Positions 1 to 8,707 of a stretch of 10,116 nucleotides of DNA are shown here, piece by piece. A model generated the notes under the pieces. That model saw nothing but the letters and a program-made list of their open reading frames with translations. It had not been told where the DNA came from and made no database searches. The DNA lies in contig JAWPNA010000474.1 in NCBI GenBank assembly GCA_045402695.1, positions 1 to 10,116 on the forward strand. The letters are read 5' to 3'. The position numbers and the translations under genes are program-made. This DNA is from JAWPNA01 sp045402695. GTDB lineage: Bacteria > Acidobacteriota > Polarisedimenticolia > JACPZX01 > DASXTC01. Numbering within the stretch: position 1 is the first letter of the stretch; the number at the start of each line of letters is the position of its first letter.

Positions 1-1274
<1,274 letters not shown>

Positions 1275-1298
1275 CGCGGCTCCGGACAGTGAAGCGCG

Positions 1299-1328
1299 AT
1301 TCTACCAGCGGCCCCGCCCCTGAGTCGA
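1299..1328 (-). promoter_or_regulatory. Putative promoter of acsA
   Basis: Read on the minus strand, TCGACT (1328-1323) is followed after 18 nt by TAGAAT (1304-1299), a 5/6 match to the TATAAT -10 box. The ATG of acsA lies 24 nt further on and has a GGAG Shine-Dalgarno. The -35 match is moderate (4/6). It lies in the 101-bp divergent gap shared with the pterin dehydratase gene. Confidence 0.4.
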
Positions 1329-1375
1329 GCACGTGCGGGCCCGACCTGTGGTACCGTCGGAGGGAGGAGGATCGC

Positions 1376-1741
1376 ATGGCATCGGAAGATCTTGTCAAAG
1401 GGTCCTGTGTCCCGTGCCGCGGCGGCGTGCCTACGCTCACCGACGCGGAGGTGGCCGTTCTGCAGCCGCAGGTGCCCGGCTGGCAGGTCGTCGAGGTGGA
1501 CGGCATCAAGAGACTGATCCGCGAGTTCCAGTTCAAGGACTTCCGCGAGGCGATGGAGTTTGCCGTGAGGGTGGGCGATCTCGCGGAACGGGAGGGCCAT
1601 CACCCCGATCTGCACGTCGCCTGGGGGAAGGTCACGGTGGAGACCTGGACGCACAAGATCAAAGGGCTCCATCGCAACGACTTCATCCTGGCCGCGAAGG
1701 TGGACGCGATCCACGCGCGAGGCCGGGAGGCCGGTGGTTGA
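1376..1741 (+). CDS. phhB: Pterin-4a-carbinolamine dehydratase
   Basis: Dehydrates 4a-hydroxytetrahydropterin to quinonoid dihydropterin, recycling the cofactor of aromatic amino-acid hydroxylases; a cytosolic alpha/beta protein of about 100-120 aa. This one is 121 aa. The family signature is complete: E-x2-G-H75-H76-P77, then W91, H93 and D102 in the run TWTHKIKGLHRND, matching the catalytic His pair and the later aromatic/His/Asp positions. The N-terminus carries a CVPC pair (residues 11-14), frequent in bacterial members beginning with a C-x2-C-x-G-G segment. The ATG at 1376 is fixed by a perfect AGGAGG (1365-1370) 5 nt upstream; a longer frame from 1289 has no such site. No phenylalanine hydroxylase is in the window, so the pterin substrate here is unknown; homologues without a hydroxylase have been linked to folate or molybdopterin metabolism. 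Confidence 0.93.
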   Translation: MASEDLVKGSCVPCRGGVPTLTDAEVAVLQPQVPGWQVVEVDGIKRLIREFQFKDFREAMEFAVRVGDLAEREGHHPDLHVAWGKVTVETWTHKIKGLHRNDFILAAKVDAIHARGREAGG

Positions 1742-1802
1742 GTTGCCCGTCCAGAACGAGTTCCCGCGCAAGATTCGGATAGCCCCGACCCACCGCCCTC
1801 GG

Positions 1803-1808
1803 TAGTCT
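1803..1808 (+). promoter_or_regulatory. Candidate -10 element of ada (leaderless start)
   Basis: TAGTCT lies 5 nt before the ada ATG (1814) and no Shine-Dalgarno is visible between the upstream stop at 1741 and the start. If this hexamer is the -10 box, transcription would begin at or next to the ATG. No convincing -35 box is seen. It is supported mainly by similar spacing at plsC and hyuA in this window. Confidence 0.3.
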
Positions 1809-1813
1809 TTGAC

Positions 1814-2947
1814 ATGATCGAACGACGCATGTGGAAGGCGGTGGCGCGACGGGAACGAGAGTCCGACGGCAGGTTCGTCTACGCCGTGACCTCCACGGGG
1901 ATCTACTGCCGCCCCTCGTGCCCCGCGCGGCGACCCAGGCGCGAAAACGTCGTCTTCTTCGCGGTGCCCGACGCCGCTGAGAGGGCGGGGTACCGCTCCT
2001 GCCATAGGTGCCGGCCCGCTCAAGTCGCCCAGCCTGATGCGGCGGCCGCCTCCATGCTGCGCACCTGCGGTCTGATCGAATCCGATCCGTGGGAGCGGCC
2101 CACTCTGGCGTCGCTGGCTGCCGCGGTCGGACTCAGCCCGTACCACCTTCAGAGGACATTCAAACGGGTCGTGGGTCTCAGCCCGCGCCAGTACGCGGAG
2201 GCCGCGCGCCTTGAAAGGTTCAAGGCGCTGCTCCGCAAGGGGGATTCCGTGACATCAGCACTCTACGAAGCGGGATACGGCTCCAGCAGCCGGCTGTACG
2301 AGAAGTCAAACAGGGGACTCGGTATGACGCCGGCCGTCATGCGAAAGAGGGGAGAGGGAATGGAGATCCGCTACGCTCTCGTGGACTCCGCGCTGGGCCG
2401 CCTTCTCGTGGCCGCCACCGAGAAGGGTGTGTGCGAGGTGTGCCTGGGCGCCGCGGATGCCGCGCTGGTGAGCGCGCTTTGGGCCGACTATGGCGCCGCG
2501 CGCATCACCGAAGATGCGAAGCGCCTCCGCCGCCACGCGCGCGCGATCGTGCGCTACCTCGAGGGCCGCGCGAACCGGCTCGATCTGCCGGTGGACCTCT
2601 CGGGCACCGTGTTCCAGCGCCGCGTCTGGCAGGCGCTCCGCGCCATTCCCTACGGCCGCACGCTCACGTACCGGGAGATCGCACGTGCCCTGGATCTGCC
2701 GCGCGCGGCCCGCGCGGTGGGCCGCGCGTGCGCTACTAATAAGGTGGCGGTGGTGATCCCCTGCCACCGCGCGGTGGGGGAGGACGGCAAGCTCAGAGGC
2801 TACCGCTGGGGCATCGCCCGCAAGGCGGCGTTGCTGGAGATGGAGCGGAAAGGCGTGACGCGCGAGGCTACTCCTCCCCATCCAGCGTCAGGATCCTCGA
2901 CTCCGGCAGCGACTTCAGCAGCTCGACGGCCTCCTCGCGGCGCGTGA
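1814..2947 (+). CDS. ada: Ada: bifunctional DNA methylphosphotriester / O6-methylguanine methyltransferase and transcription regulator
   Basis: A suicide DNA-repair protein that moves methyl groups from DNA onto its own cysteines and, when methylated, acts as an activator. 377 aa. The N-terminal zinc domain has the four cysteines C32, C36, C63 and C66 in GIYCRPSC and SCHRC contexts; C32 would be the phosphotriester acceptor. An AraC-type helix-turn-helix domain spans about 95-178 (LAAAVGLSPYHLQRTFK, then a second helix pair ending GMTP). The O6-alkylguanine transferase domain spans about 184-347, with the acceptor C317 in ANKVAVVIPCHRAV and the GYRWG motif at 329-333. The usual family end is near residue 347; the last 30 residues, rich in Pro, Ser and Ala, are an extension encoded antisense to the end of the convergent cca gene. 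The start at 1814 is the first Met and has no Shine-Dalgarno; Met6 (1829) is an alternative. The ancestral domain order is fully retained. Confidence 0.95.
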   Translation: MIERRMWKAVARRERESDGRFVYAVTSTGIYCRPSCPARRPRRENVVFFAVPDAAERAGYRSCHRCRPAQVAQPDAAAASMLRTCGLIESDPWERPTLASLAAAVGLSPYHLQRTFKRVVGLSPRQYAEAARLERFKALLRKGDSVTSALYEAGYGSSSRLYEKSNRGLGMTPAVMRKRGEGMEIRYALVDSALGRLLVAATEKGVCEVCLGAADAALVSALWADYGAARITEDAKRLRRHARAIVRYLEGRANRLDLPVDLSGTVFQRRVWQALRAIPYGRTLTYREIARALDLPRAARAVGRACATNKVAVVIPCHRAVGEDGKLRGYRWGIARKAALLEMERKGVTREATPPHPASGSSTPAATSAARRPPRGA

Positions 2948-4283
2948 GTTTCTGCTCCACCTGCAGCCGCGTGAGCCATCGCATGACCGAGCCGACGCGG
3001 GGGCCGGGAGGTATCGCCAGGATCTCCATCACCTCCGTGCCGGACAGCAGCGGCGGCGGCGAGATGACCCACTCGCCTTCCGTGAGCAGCACGCTCATCA
3101 CCTGCCGCGCCAGCTCGACCAGACGCGCGAGCCGGATGTCGAAGTCCGGGCCGCCCCCCGCGCGCCGATCGGCCAGGGCCAGCAGACACAGCAGCGGCGT
3201 GTCGTACTTGAGCTGGTTGACGAGGCGCCTCACCGCCTTCTCCGACACACGCTGCGAGGCCGACATCAGCGTCAGCCTCAGGTGATTGAGGACGAGCGCC
3301 TGGATCCGCTCGGCCTTGCGCGAGCCGACCTTCAGCCGGGCGAGCGCCCGCCGCGAGAGCTCCGCCGAGACGGTCTCGTGTCCGTAAAAGTGGGCCTCCC
3401 CGTCCTCGCCGACGCGCCGCGTGGCGGCCTTGCCGGAGTCGTGATGAAGAGCGGCCCACTTGAGCACCTCTGTGTCCTCCTCGCCGAGGCGCGCCTCGAT
3501 CAGGATCGAGGGGCAGCCCCCCTGCAACGCGTCGGCCTCCTCCACGCAGCGCAGCGTGTGCTCCAGGGCATCGTGGGCGTGCCAGCGGTTCTGCTGCAGA
3601 TCCATGAGAGGCTCGAGCTCTGGGAAGACGGGGAACAGCATCCCCACATCGGCCAGCAGCCTCAGGCCCGCTCCAGCGCGCGGCGAGCCGAGGATCACCT
3701 CCAGCTCCATCAGCAGCCGTTCGGCGGGGACCGATGTGATGAGCGAGGCGTGCCGCCGGATCTCCGCGCGCAGGTCGGCATCGAGCGTGAAGCCGTCCAG
3801 GATGACGGCGAGGCGCACGGCGCGCAGCAGCCGCAGGGGATCCTCGTTCAGGCCTTCCACGGAGATGTGCCGGATCCTCCGCCGGCGAAGGTCGTCCACT
3901 CCGCCCATCGGATCGATGGGGCAATCCAGAGAGCCGGTTGCGCCTCCCTTCAGCGGGGCGGCCAAGGCGTTGATGGTGAAGTCGCGGCGGATGAGCGCCT
4001 GCCTCAGCTCGCCTCGGGGGAACGCCGAGACATCCACGAGCCACTCGCCCATGGCGACACGATATGTGATCGGCTCCTTGCGCGAGAAGACCACCGGCTC
4101 GAAGGATGCCGCGCGCGAGAGGGCGCGGAGGAAGGGCCCCGGATCCCCCTCCACCAGCAGATCCACGTCCACGGGCTCTTTCCCCAGCAGGCGATCGCGC
4201 ACATAGCCGCCGACGAGGTACACGGTGGCGCCGGCCGATCCGGCCAGGCCCGCGAGGTCGGCCAGAAGCTGCGCGGACATCAT
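2868..4283 (-). CDS. cca: CCA tRNA nucleotidyltransferase / poly(A) polymerase family protein with HD domain
   Basis: Class II nucleotidyltransferase, 471 aa, expected to add or repair the 3' CCA of tRNA in the cytosol. The head domain has the nucleotide-binding LVGGYVRDRLLG (23-34) and the metal-binding D39-x-D41, then RRDFTINALA (99-108). The EDxxR base-template motif is at 147-151 (EDPLR), continuing LLRAVR. PAERLLMEL (186-194) follows in the neck region. An HD phosphohydrolase domain begins around H235 and contains H281-D282 in LHHDSGKA. The family also includes CC-adding, A-adding and poly(A) enzymes, which sequence alone does not separate here. The start overlaps the plsC stop (minus strand ATGATG over TGA). 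The in-plsC AGGAG (4286-4290) is 2 nt from the ATG at 4283 and 5 nt from the next ATG at 4280, so translation may start one codon later. The C-terminal 80 bp overlap ada, convergent. Confidence 0.9.
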   Translation of the reverse strand: MMSAQLLADLAGLAGSAGATVYLVGGYVRDRLLGKEPVDVDLLVEGDPGPFLRALSRAASFEPVVFSRKEPITYRVAMGEWLVDVSAFPRGELRQALIRRDFTINALAAPLKGGATGSLDCPIDPMGGVDDLRRRRIRHISVEGLNEDPLRLLRAVRLAVILDGFTLDADLRAEIRRHASLITSVPAERLLMELEVILGSPRAGAGLRLLADVGMLFPVFPELEPLMDLQQNRWHAHDALEHTLRCVEEADALQGGCPSILIEARLGEEDTEVLKWAALHHDSGKAATRRVGEDGEAHFYGHETVSAELSRRALARLKVGSRKAERIQALVLNHLRLTLMSASQRVSEKAVRRLVNQLKYDTPLLCLLALADRRAGGGPDFDIRLARLVELARQVMSVLLTEGEWVISPPPLLSGTEVMEILAIPPGPRVGSVMRWLTRLQVEQKLTRREEAVELLKSLPESRILTLDGEE

Positions 4284-5038
4284 CGCTCCTGAATTACCGG
4301 CTCGGGCGCCTTCGCCGCCGGGGCGTCGAGCGCCTTGAGGGGAGTGAACCCCCGCTCGATCGCCCGCCGCGTGGCGGCGATGAGCTGGTCCCTGGTCTCG
4401 AACGTGTAGACGGCCGAGTCGATCGGCTCGCCGATGACGACGTCAATGGGGCCGGGCTTGATGTCGAGGCTGTCTTTCGGCATCACGGCGCGGCTGCCGC
4501 TGAGGCTGACCGGCACGATGGGACATGAGCTCTCGATCGCGAGCAGGAAGCCGCCCTTCTTGAACGGCAGCAGGCAGCCGTCCGCGCTCCGGGTGCCCTC
4601 CGCGAAGACCACGATCGAGAGCCCCTTCCTTATCTTGGCGGCGGCCGACTGGAAGCTCAAGACGGCCTTCTCCCGATCGGAGCGATCGATCTTGATGAAC
4701 CCGGCGACCGACAAGGCCCAGCCGAACACCGGGATGGAGAACAGCTCCTTCTTGGCGATCACGCGGTACTGTCCTGGAAGAGCGCGGATCAGGGCCAGGA
4801 TGTCGAAATAGCTCTGGTGATTCGCAACGAAGATGACCGCCCGCCCGGGCGGGAGCCTCTCCAGACCGTCAACGCGCACGCGGGCGCCGGCCGCCCACAG
4901 GATGCAGCGCGCCCAGGGGCGCGCCATCCAGAGGAGCGGGTTGCCGTTGGGGATGACGAGGCAGGACACGATCGCCAGCGTCCCGAACAGCAGGGTGGAG
5001 CACCCGAGAGCGATGATGACGACGGCGCGCCTCAGCAT
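4280..5038 (-). CDS. plsC: 1-acyl-sn-glycerol-3-phosphate acyltransferase (PlsC family)
   Basis: Acylates lysophosphatidic acid to phosphatidic acid at the inner membrane in phospholipid synthesis. 252 aa from the chosen start, the usual family length. An N-terminal hydrophobic segment (about 5-30) is followed by the catalytic NHxxxxD motif, N73-H74-QSYF-D79. Further conserved blocks follow: GFIKIDR near 113-119, the FAEGTRS substrate motif at 145-151, and VPVSLSGS near 175-182. The frame is open well upstream, but the ATG at 5038 fits best: it places the membrane helix at the N-terminus and leaves a -10-like TATCCT 5 nt upstream. ATGs at 5053 and 5071 are alternatives; neither has a Shine-Dalgarno. 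The gene is divergent from hyuA across 52 bp and forms a coupled pair with the downstream cca through a 4-base stop/start overlap. Other PlsC-family members can act on different lysolipids. Confidence 0.9.
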   Translation of the reverse strand: MLRRAVVIIALGCSTLLFGTLAIVSCLVIPNGNPLLWMARPWARCILWAAGARVRVDGLERLPPGRAVIFVANHQSYFDILALIRALPGQYRVIAKKELFSIPVFGWALSVAGFIKIDRSDREKAVLSFQSAAAKIRKGLSIVVFAEGTRSADGCLLPFKKGGFLLAIESSCPIVPVSLSGSRAVMPKDSLDIKPGPIDVVIGEPIDSAVYTFETRDQLIAATRRAIERGFTPLKALDAPAAKAPEPVIQER

Positions 5039-5043
5039 GAGCC

Positions 5044-5049
5044 AGGATA
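5044..5049 (-). promoter_or_regulatory. Candidate -10 element of plsC (leaderless start)
   Basis: On the minus strand TATCCT ends 5 nt before the ATG at 5038. There is no Shine-Dalgarno, so transcription would begin at or beside the start codon. The -35 region is poor. It shares the 52-bp divergent interval with the hyuA promoter. Confidence 0.3.
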
Positions 5050-5078
5050 CCATGGGTTCGGTACGCCGCATGATCGGA

Positions 5079-5084
5079 TAGAAT
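5079..5084 (+). promoter_or_regulatory. Candidate -10 element of the hyuA operon (leaderless start)
   Basis: TAGAAT matches the -10 consensus at 5 of 6 positions and ends 6 nt before the hyuA ATG (5091). No Shine-Dalgarno is present. TTCGGT (5057-5062) is 16 nt upstream but is a weak -35 box. The same TAGAAT hexamer precedes acsA. Confidence 0.4.
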
Positions 5085-5090
5085 CCCACG

Positions 5091-7103
5091 ATGCTCCGCA
5101 TCGGGATCGACACGGGCGGCACGTTCACCGACTTCGTGATCGTGGAGGATGGCCGCGTCACGACCTGGAAGGAGCCCTCCACTCCCGACGATCCCGCGCG
5201 CGCGATCCTGCGAGGGTTGAAGAAGGCGGCCGGAGATCGATCGAGCCTGAGCGGCGGGGAGGTGATCCACGGATCCACCGTGGCCACCAACGCGCTGCTG
5301 GAGGGCAGAACCGCACGCATCGCCTTCGTCACCAACCGCGGCTTCGAGGACCTGCTGGAGATCGGCCGCCAGTCGCGGCCCGATCTCTACAACCTGATGG
5401 TGGAGAGGCCCTCGTCGCTGGTGCCGCGCGAGCTGCGGTTCGGAATCTCGGGAAGGCTGCTTCACGGCGGCTCGGAGGCGCGGCCGCTGGACCCTGCCGA
5501 GATCGAGGAATTGCGCGCGAGACTGGAGGGCCTCGGCGTCGAGGCCGCCGCGATCTGCCTGCTTCACTCCTACGCCAGCGCAGCGCACGAGGAGGCGGCA
5601 GCCGCGATCCTGGCGCGCGCGGGCATGGCGGTGTCGGTCTCCTCGCGCCTCGTCCCCGAGCACCGCGAGTACGAGCGCGCCTCCACCGCCGCGGTCAACG
5701 CGGCGGTCACACCGGTGGTGTCGCGCTACCTCGGGAGGCTGGAGGATGGCCTGAAGGAGGCGGGCCTGAAGAGCCTCAGGGTCATGGGGTCGAACGGCGG
5801 AGCGCTGTCGTGCGCCGCGGCGGGGAGAGAGGCGGTGCGCACGGTGCTGTCGGGCCCGGCCGCCGGTGTGCGCGCGGCGCTGCACGTGGGCCGTGCGATC
5901 GGAAGCTCCCATCTGATCTCGTTCGACATGGGAGGCACCTCCACCGACGTCTGCCTCATCCCCGGCGAGGTGCGCACCTCCGGCGAGGCGGTCGTGGCGG
6001 GCCATCCGGTGAAGATTCCCACGATGGACATCCACACCGTGGGCGCTGGCGGGGGATCGATCGCGTGGCGCGATGCGGGAGGAGCCCTGCGCGTGGGCCC
6101 CGCCAGTGCGGGCGCGGTGCCCGGCCCCGCCTGCTACGGGAAGGGAGGCCCGCCCACCGTGACCGACGCCAACCTGGTGCTGGGTCGGATCGCTCCCAAG
6201 TGGTTCCTGGGCGGGAGGATGCCGCTCGACGTTCAGGCCGCCCGCGCGGCGATTGCGTCTCTCGCCGCAGCGCTGGGCATGGATGTGCTCGACACGGCGG
6301 AGGGGATCGTCCAGGTCGCCGAGGCCACGATGGCGCGCGCCATCCGCGTCATCTCCCTTCATCGCGGCCACGAGCCGGCCGACTTCGTGCTGCTGGCGTT
6401 TGGAGGATGCGGCGGGCTGCACGCGGCCGCGCTGGCCGACGCGCTCGACATCGGCGAGGTGATCGTCCCTGTGGAGCCCGGCGTCTTCTCGGCGTACGGG
6501 ATGACGGTGGCCGACCTCATCAAGGACCGGTCCGCCTCGGTGCTCGCGGATGATCGCGCGATCGACCCGCGCGACCTTCTCGATACCTTCGCCTCGCTGG
6601 AGGCGGCCTGCCGCGAAGATCTCATGGCCGACGGCGCGGAGGCCGGCAGGATCTCCTTCGATCGCACCCTGGACGTCAGATACCGCGGCCAGTCGTACGA
6701 GATCAACATCCCGTTCACCGAGGCGTGGGCCGGCGCGTTCCACGCGGTGCACAAGGCTCGGTTCGGCTACCAGAGGAAAGGAGAGGTGGTGGAGCTGGTG
6801 GCGGCGCGCGCGCGCGGCATCGGTCGCGTGCACCCTCCCAGATCGATCTTGATCGACCCGACGGGGCGCAGCCTGTCCGCCTCGCTCTGCGCCCGGATCG
6901 CCATCACCTGGCGCGGCAAGACGACGCAATCCGGTGTTCACGATCGCGGCAGGCTGCCGCCCTGCATGCCCGGGGCCAGGGAGGGGCCCGAGGTGCCGGG
7001 TCCGGCGCTCTGCGTCGAATCGGGCGCCACCACGCTGGTGCCCCCCTGGTGGACGGCTTGGCTCGACGCCGCCGGGCACATACACATGAGGAGGGTGGGA
7101 TGA
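5091..7103 (+). CDS. hyuA: Hydantoinase/oxoprolinase family protein, subunit A (ATP-binding)
   Basis: ATP-dependent hydrolysis of a cyclic amide or lactam (hydantoin, 5-oxoproline or similar), working with HyuB; cytosolic. 670 aa, normal for the family. The N-terminal domain begins with GIDTGGTFTD (5-14), the ASKHA-fold phosphate-binding loop, and has HGSTVATNALL (60-70). The central hydantoinase A domain carries SNGGALS (234-240), SGPAAGV (254-260), a second phosphate loop FDMGGTSTDV (278-287), GAGGGSIAW (318-326) and GPACYG (345-350). The C-terminal part is more divergent: near residues 650-655 it reads VPPWW where relatives usually have VPPGW, and LPPC where LPPG is usual. The start follows from the family motif lying four residues in. 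The stop overlaps the hyuB start (ATGA). The substrate cannot be deduced; the acetone-carboxylase and N-methylhydantoinase branches are alternatives. Confidence 0.93.
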   Translation: MLRIGIDTGGTFTDFVIVEDGRVTTWKEPSTPDDPARAILRGLKKAAGDRSSLSGGEVIHGSTVATNALLEGRTARIAFVTNRGFEDLLEIGRQSRPDLYNLMVERPSSLVPRELRFGISGRLLHGGSEARPLDPAEIEELRARLEGLGVEAAAICLLHSYASAAHEEAAAAILARAGMAVSVSSRLVPEHREYERASTAAVNAAVTPVVSRYLGRLEDGLKEAGLKSLRVMGSNGGALSCAAAGREAVRTVLSGPAAGVRAALHVGRAIGSSHLISFDMGGTSTDVCLIPGEVRTSGEAVVAGHPVKIPTMDIHTVGAGGGSIAWRDAGGALRVGPASAGAVPGPACYGKGGPPTVTDANLVLGRIAPKWFLGGRMPLDVQAARAAIASLAAALGMDVLDTAEGIVQVAEATMARAIRVISLHRGHEPADFVLLAFGGCGGLHAAALADALDIGEVIVPVEPGVFSAYGMTVADLIKDRSASVLADDRAIDPRDLLDTFASLEAACREDLMADGAEAGRISFDRTLDVRYRGQSYEINIPFTEAWAGAFHAVHKARFGYQRKGEVVELVAARARGIGRVHPPRSILIDPTGRSLSASLCARIAITWRGKTTQSGVHDRGRLPPCMPGAREGPEVPGPALCVESGATTLVPPWWTAWLDAAGHIHMRRVG

Positions 7104-8707
7104 GCCTGCGCGGGCAGTTCGACCCGGTGCGCCTCGAGGTATACCACAACCTCCTCGCGTCGATCGCGGAGGAGATGGGCGCGGCCCTGCAACGAAGCGC
7201 CTTCTCTCCCAACATCAAGGAGCGGAGGGATTTTTCCTGCGCGTTGTTTGACGGGGGAGGCAGGCTCGTCGCGCAGGGGGACCACATGCCGGTGCACTTA
7301 GGGTCGATGCCGGCCTCAGTTAGAGCCGTCCTGGCCGACCTGCCGCTCGCGCCCGGCGAGATGGGGCTGCTCAATGATCCGTTCCGAGGCGGGACGCACC
7401 TTCCCGATCTCACGCTGGTGGCGCCGTTGTACGTTTCCTCAGGAACGGACACCGCGCCCGCGTTCTACCTCGCCAACCGGGCGCATCACAGCGACGTGGG
7501 GGGAATGTCGCCCGGCTCGATGCCTCTGTCCACCGAGATCTACCAGGAAGGGCTGCGGCTTCCGCCGATCAGGTTCATCAGGCAGGGCGAGCCCGATCCG
7601 GATCTGCTGCGCCTGATCCTGGCCAACGTGCGCACGCCGGACGAGCGCGTGGGAGATCTGATGGCGCAGGTGGCGGCCAACCGGGTGGGGGAGCGCCGCC
7701 TGCGGACGCTCATCGAGCGTCATGGTCAAGAGGAAGTCTCGGCCTACGCGCGCCATCTGGTGTCGTACGCCTCGCGCCTGATGGCGGACCTCATCGCCGG
7801 CATCCCCGACGGCACGTATCGCTTCGCGGATCACCTCGATGACGACGGCATCACCACGGAGCCGGTGCCAATCCGCGTGACCCTCACGATCGAGGGAGAT
7901 CGGGCGCTCGTTGACTTCACCGGTTCGGCGCCGCAGGTGGCGGGGCCGGTCAACGCGGTGGAGGCGATCACGCGATCCGCGGTGCTGTACGCGTTCCGCT
8001 GCCTGCTGGCCGCCGGCGCCCCGGCCAACGACGGCTGCTACGAGCCGCTCGACATCCTCGCGCCGGAAGGCACCATCGTGAATGCGCGGCCGCCGGCCTC
8101 CGTGGCCGGAGGCAACGTGGAGACGTCCCAGAGGATCGTGGACGTCCTGTTCGGGGCGCTGGCCCAGGCCCTGCCCGGCCGGATCCCCGCGGCCAGCAGC
8201 GGCACCATGAACAACCTCACGCTGGGCGGGATCGATCCGCGTACGGGGGCACCGTTCGCCTACTACGAGACGATCGCGGGAGGCATGGGGGCCCGCCCGG
8301 GGAGTGACGGCCTGTCGGGGGTGCACACGCACATGACCAACTCGCTCAACACTCCCGTGGAGGCGCTGGAGCGCGCTCTTCCGCTGATGATGACCGGCTA
8401 CACACTGCGGCGCGGATCGGGAGGGCAGGGGCGGTTCCGCGGAGGCGATGGGCTGATCAGGCAGTATCATTTCCTCGCGCCGGCGGAAGTCACGCTGCTG
8501 GCCGACAGAAGACGCGCCGGACCGTGGGGACTCGAAGGCGGCGCGGCCGGCAGCCCCGGAAAGGACACGCTGAGTCACCGTGGGGACGAGGGACATGGGG
8601 GGCAGGTGGAGAATCTCCCCGGTAAGTTCCGGCGGCGCGTGGCGGCGGGCGACACGCTCACGATCGAGACACCGGGAGGTGGCGGATGGGGAAAGGCCGC
8701 GCAATGA
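7100..8707 (+). CDS. hyuB: Hydantoinase/oxoprolinase family protein, subunit B
   Basis: Partner of HyuA in ATP-dependent opening of a cyclic imide or lactam. 535 aa, the usual length for HyuB. Family blocks run in order: SPNIKERRDFSCALFD near 36-51, then HMPVHLGSMP, NDPFRGGTHLPD (metal and substrate side), NRAHHSDVGGMSPGSMP, the glycine-rich GGMGARPGSDG, LRRGSGGQGRFRGGDG, and the conserved C-terminal TPGGGGWG. The start is set by AGGAGG (7089-7094) 5 nt before the ATG and by the 4-base overlap with the hyuA stop, indicating coupled translation in 1:1-like amounts. A longer in-frame stretch upstream to 6725 lies inside hyuA and is not coding. Stop is TGA. The membrane-protein gene downstream begins inside this gene's end. 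Confidence 0.94.
   Translation: MSLRGQFDPVRLEVYHNLLASIAEEMGAALQRSAFSPNIKERRDFSCALFDGGGRLVAQGDHMPVHLGSMPASVRAVLADLPLAPGEMGLLNDPFRGGTHLPDLTLVAPLYVSSGTDTAPAFYLANRAHHSDVGGMSPGSMPLSTEIYQEGLRLPPIRFIRQGEPDPDLLRLILANVRTPDERVGDLMAQVAANRVGERRLRTLIERHGQEEVSAYARHLVSYASRLMADLIAGIPDGTYRFADHLDDDGITTEPVPIRVTLTIEGDRALVDFTGSAPQVAGPVNAVEAITRSAVLYAFRCLLAAGAPANDGCYEPLDILAPEGTIVNARPPASVAGGNVETSQRIVDVLFGALAQALPGRIPAASSGTMNNLTLGGIDPRTGAPFAYYETIAGGMGARPGSDGLSGVHTHMTNSLNTPVEALERALPLMMTGYTLRRGSGGQGRFRGGDGLIRQYHFLAPAEVTLLADRRRAGPWGLEGGAAGSPGKDTLSHRGDEGHGGQVENLPGKFRRRVAAGDTLTIETPGGGGWGKAAQ

Noticed and set aside
1329..1355. Palindromes GCACGTGC, CGGGCCCG and GGTACC in the acsA/pcd divergent gap as operators
   Set aside because: Short and expected by chance in GC-rich DNA; no repeat of them elsewhere in the window.
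1742..1813. Ada box upstream of ada for autoregulation
   Set aside because: GCGCAAG near 1767 only loosely resembles the E. coli box; no reliable consensus for this lineage.
2747..2777. Perfect palindrome CCACCGCGCGGTGG (2764-2777) plus an extra GCGGTGG arm in ada
   Set aside because: It encodes the invariant IPCHRAV active site; the repeat is explained by codon choice in GC-rich DNA.
4817..6553. 578-codon plus-strand frame across plsC and hyuA
   Set aside because: Low-complexity Arg/Gly/Ala sequence with no family motifs, overlapping two well-supported genes in other frames.
4869..7085. Very long open frame on the minus strand (738 codons) opposite hyuA
   Set aside because: Composition is Arg/His/Gly rich with no recognisable domain; it is an antisense shadow of a GC-rich gene with clear hyuA motifs.
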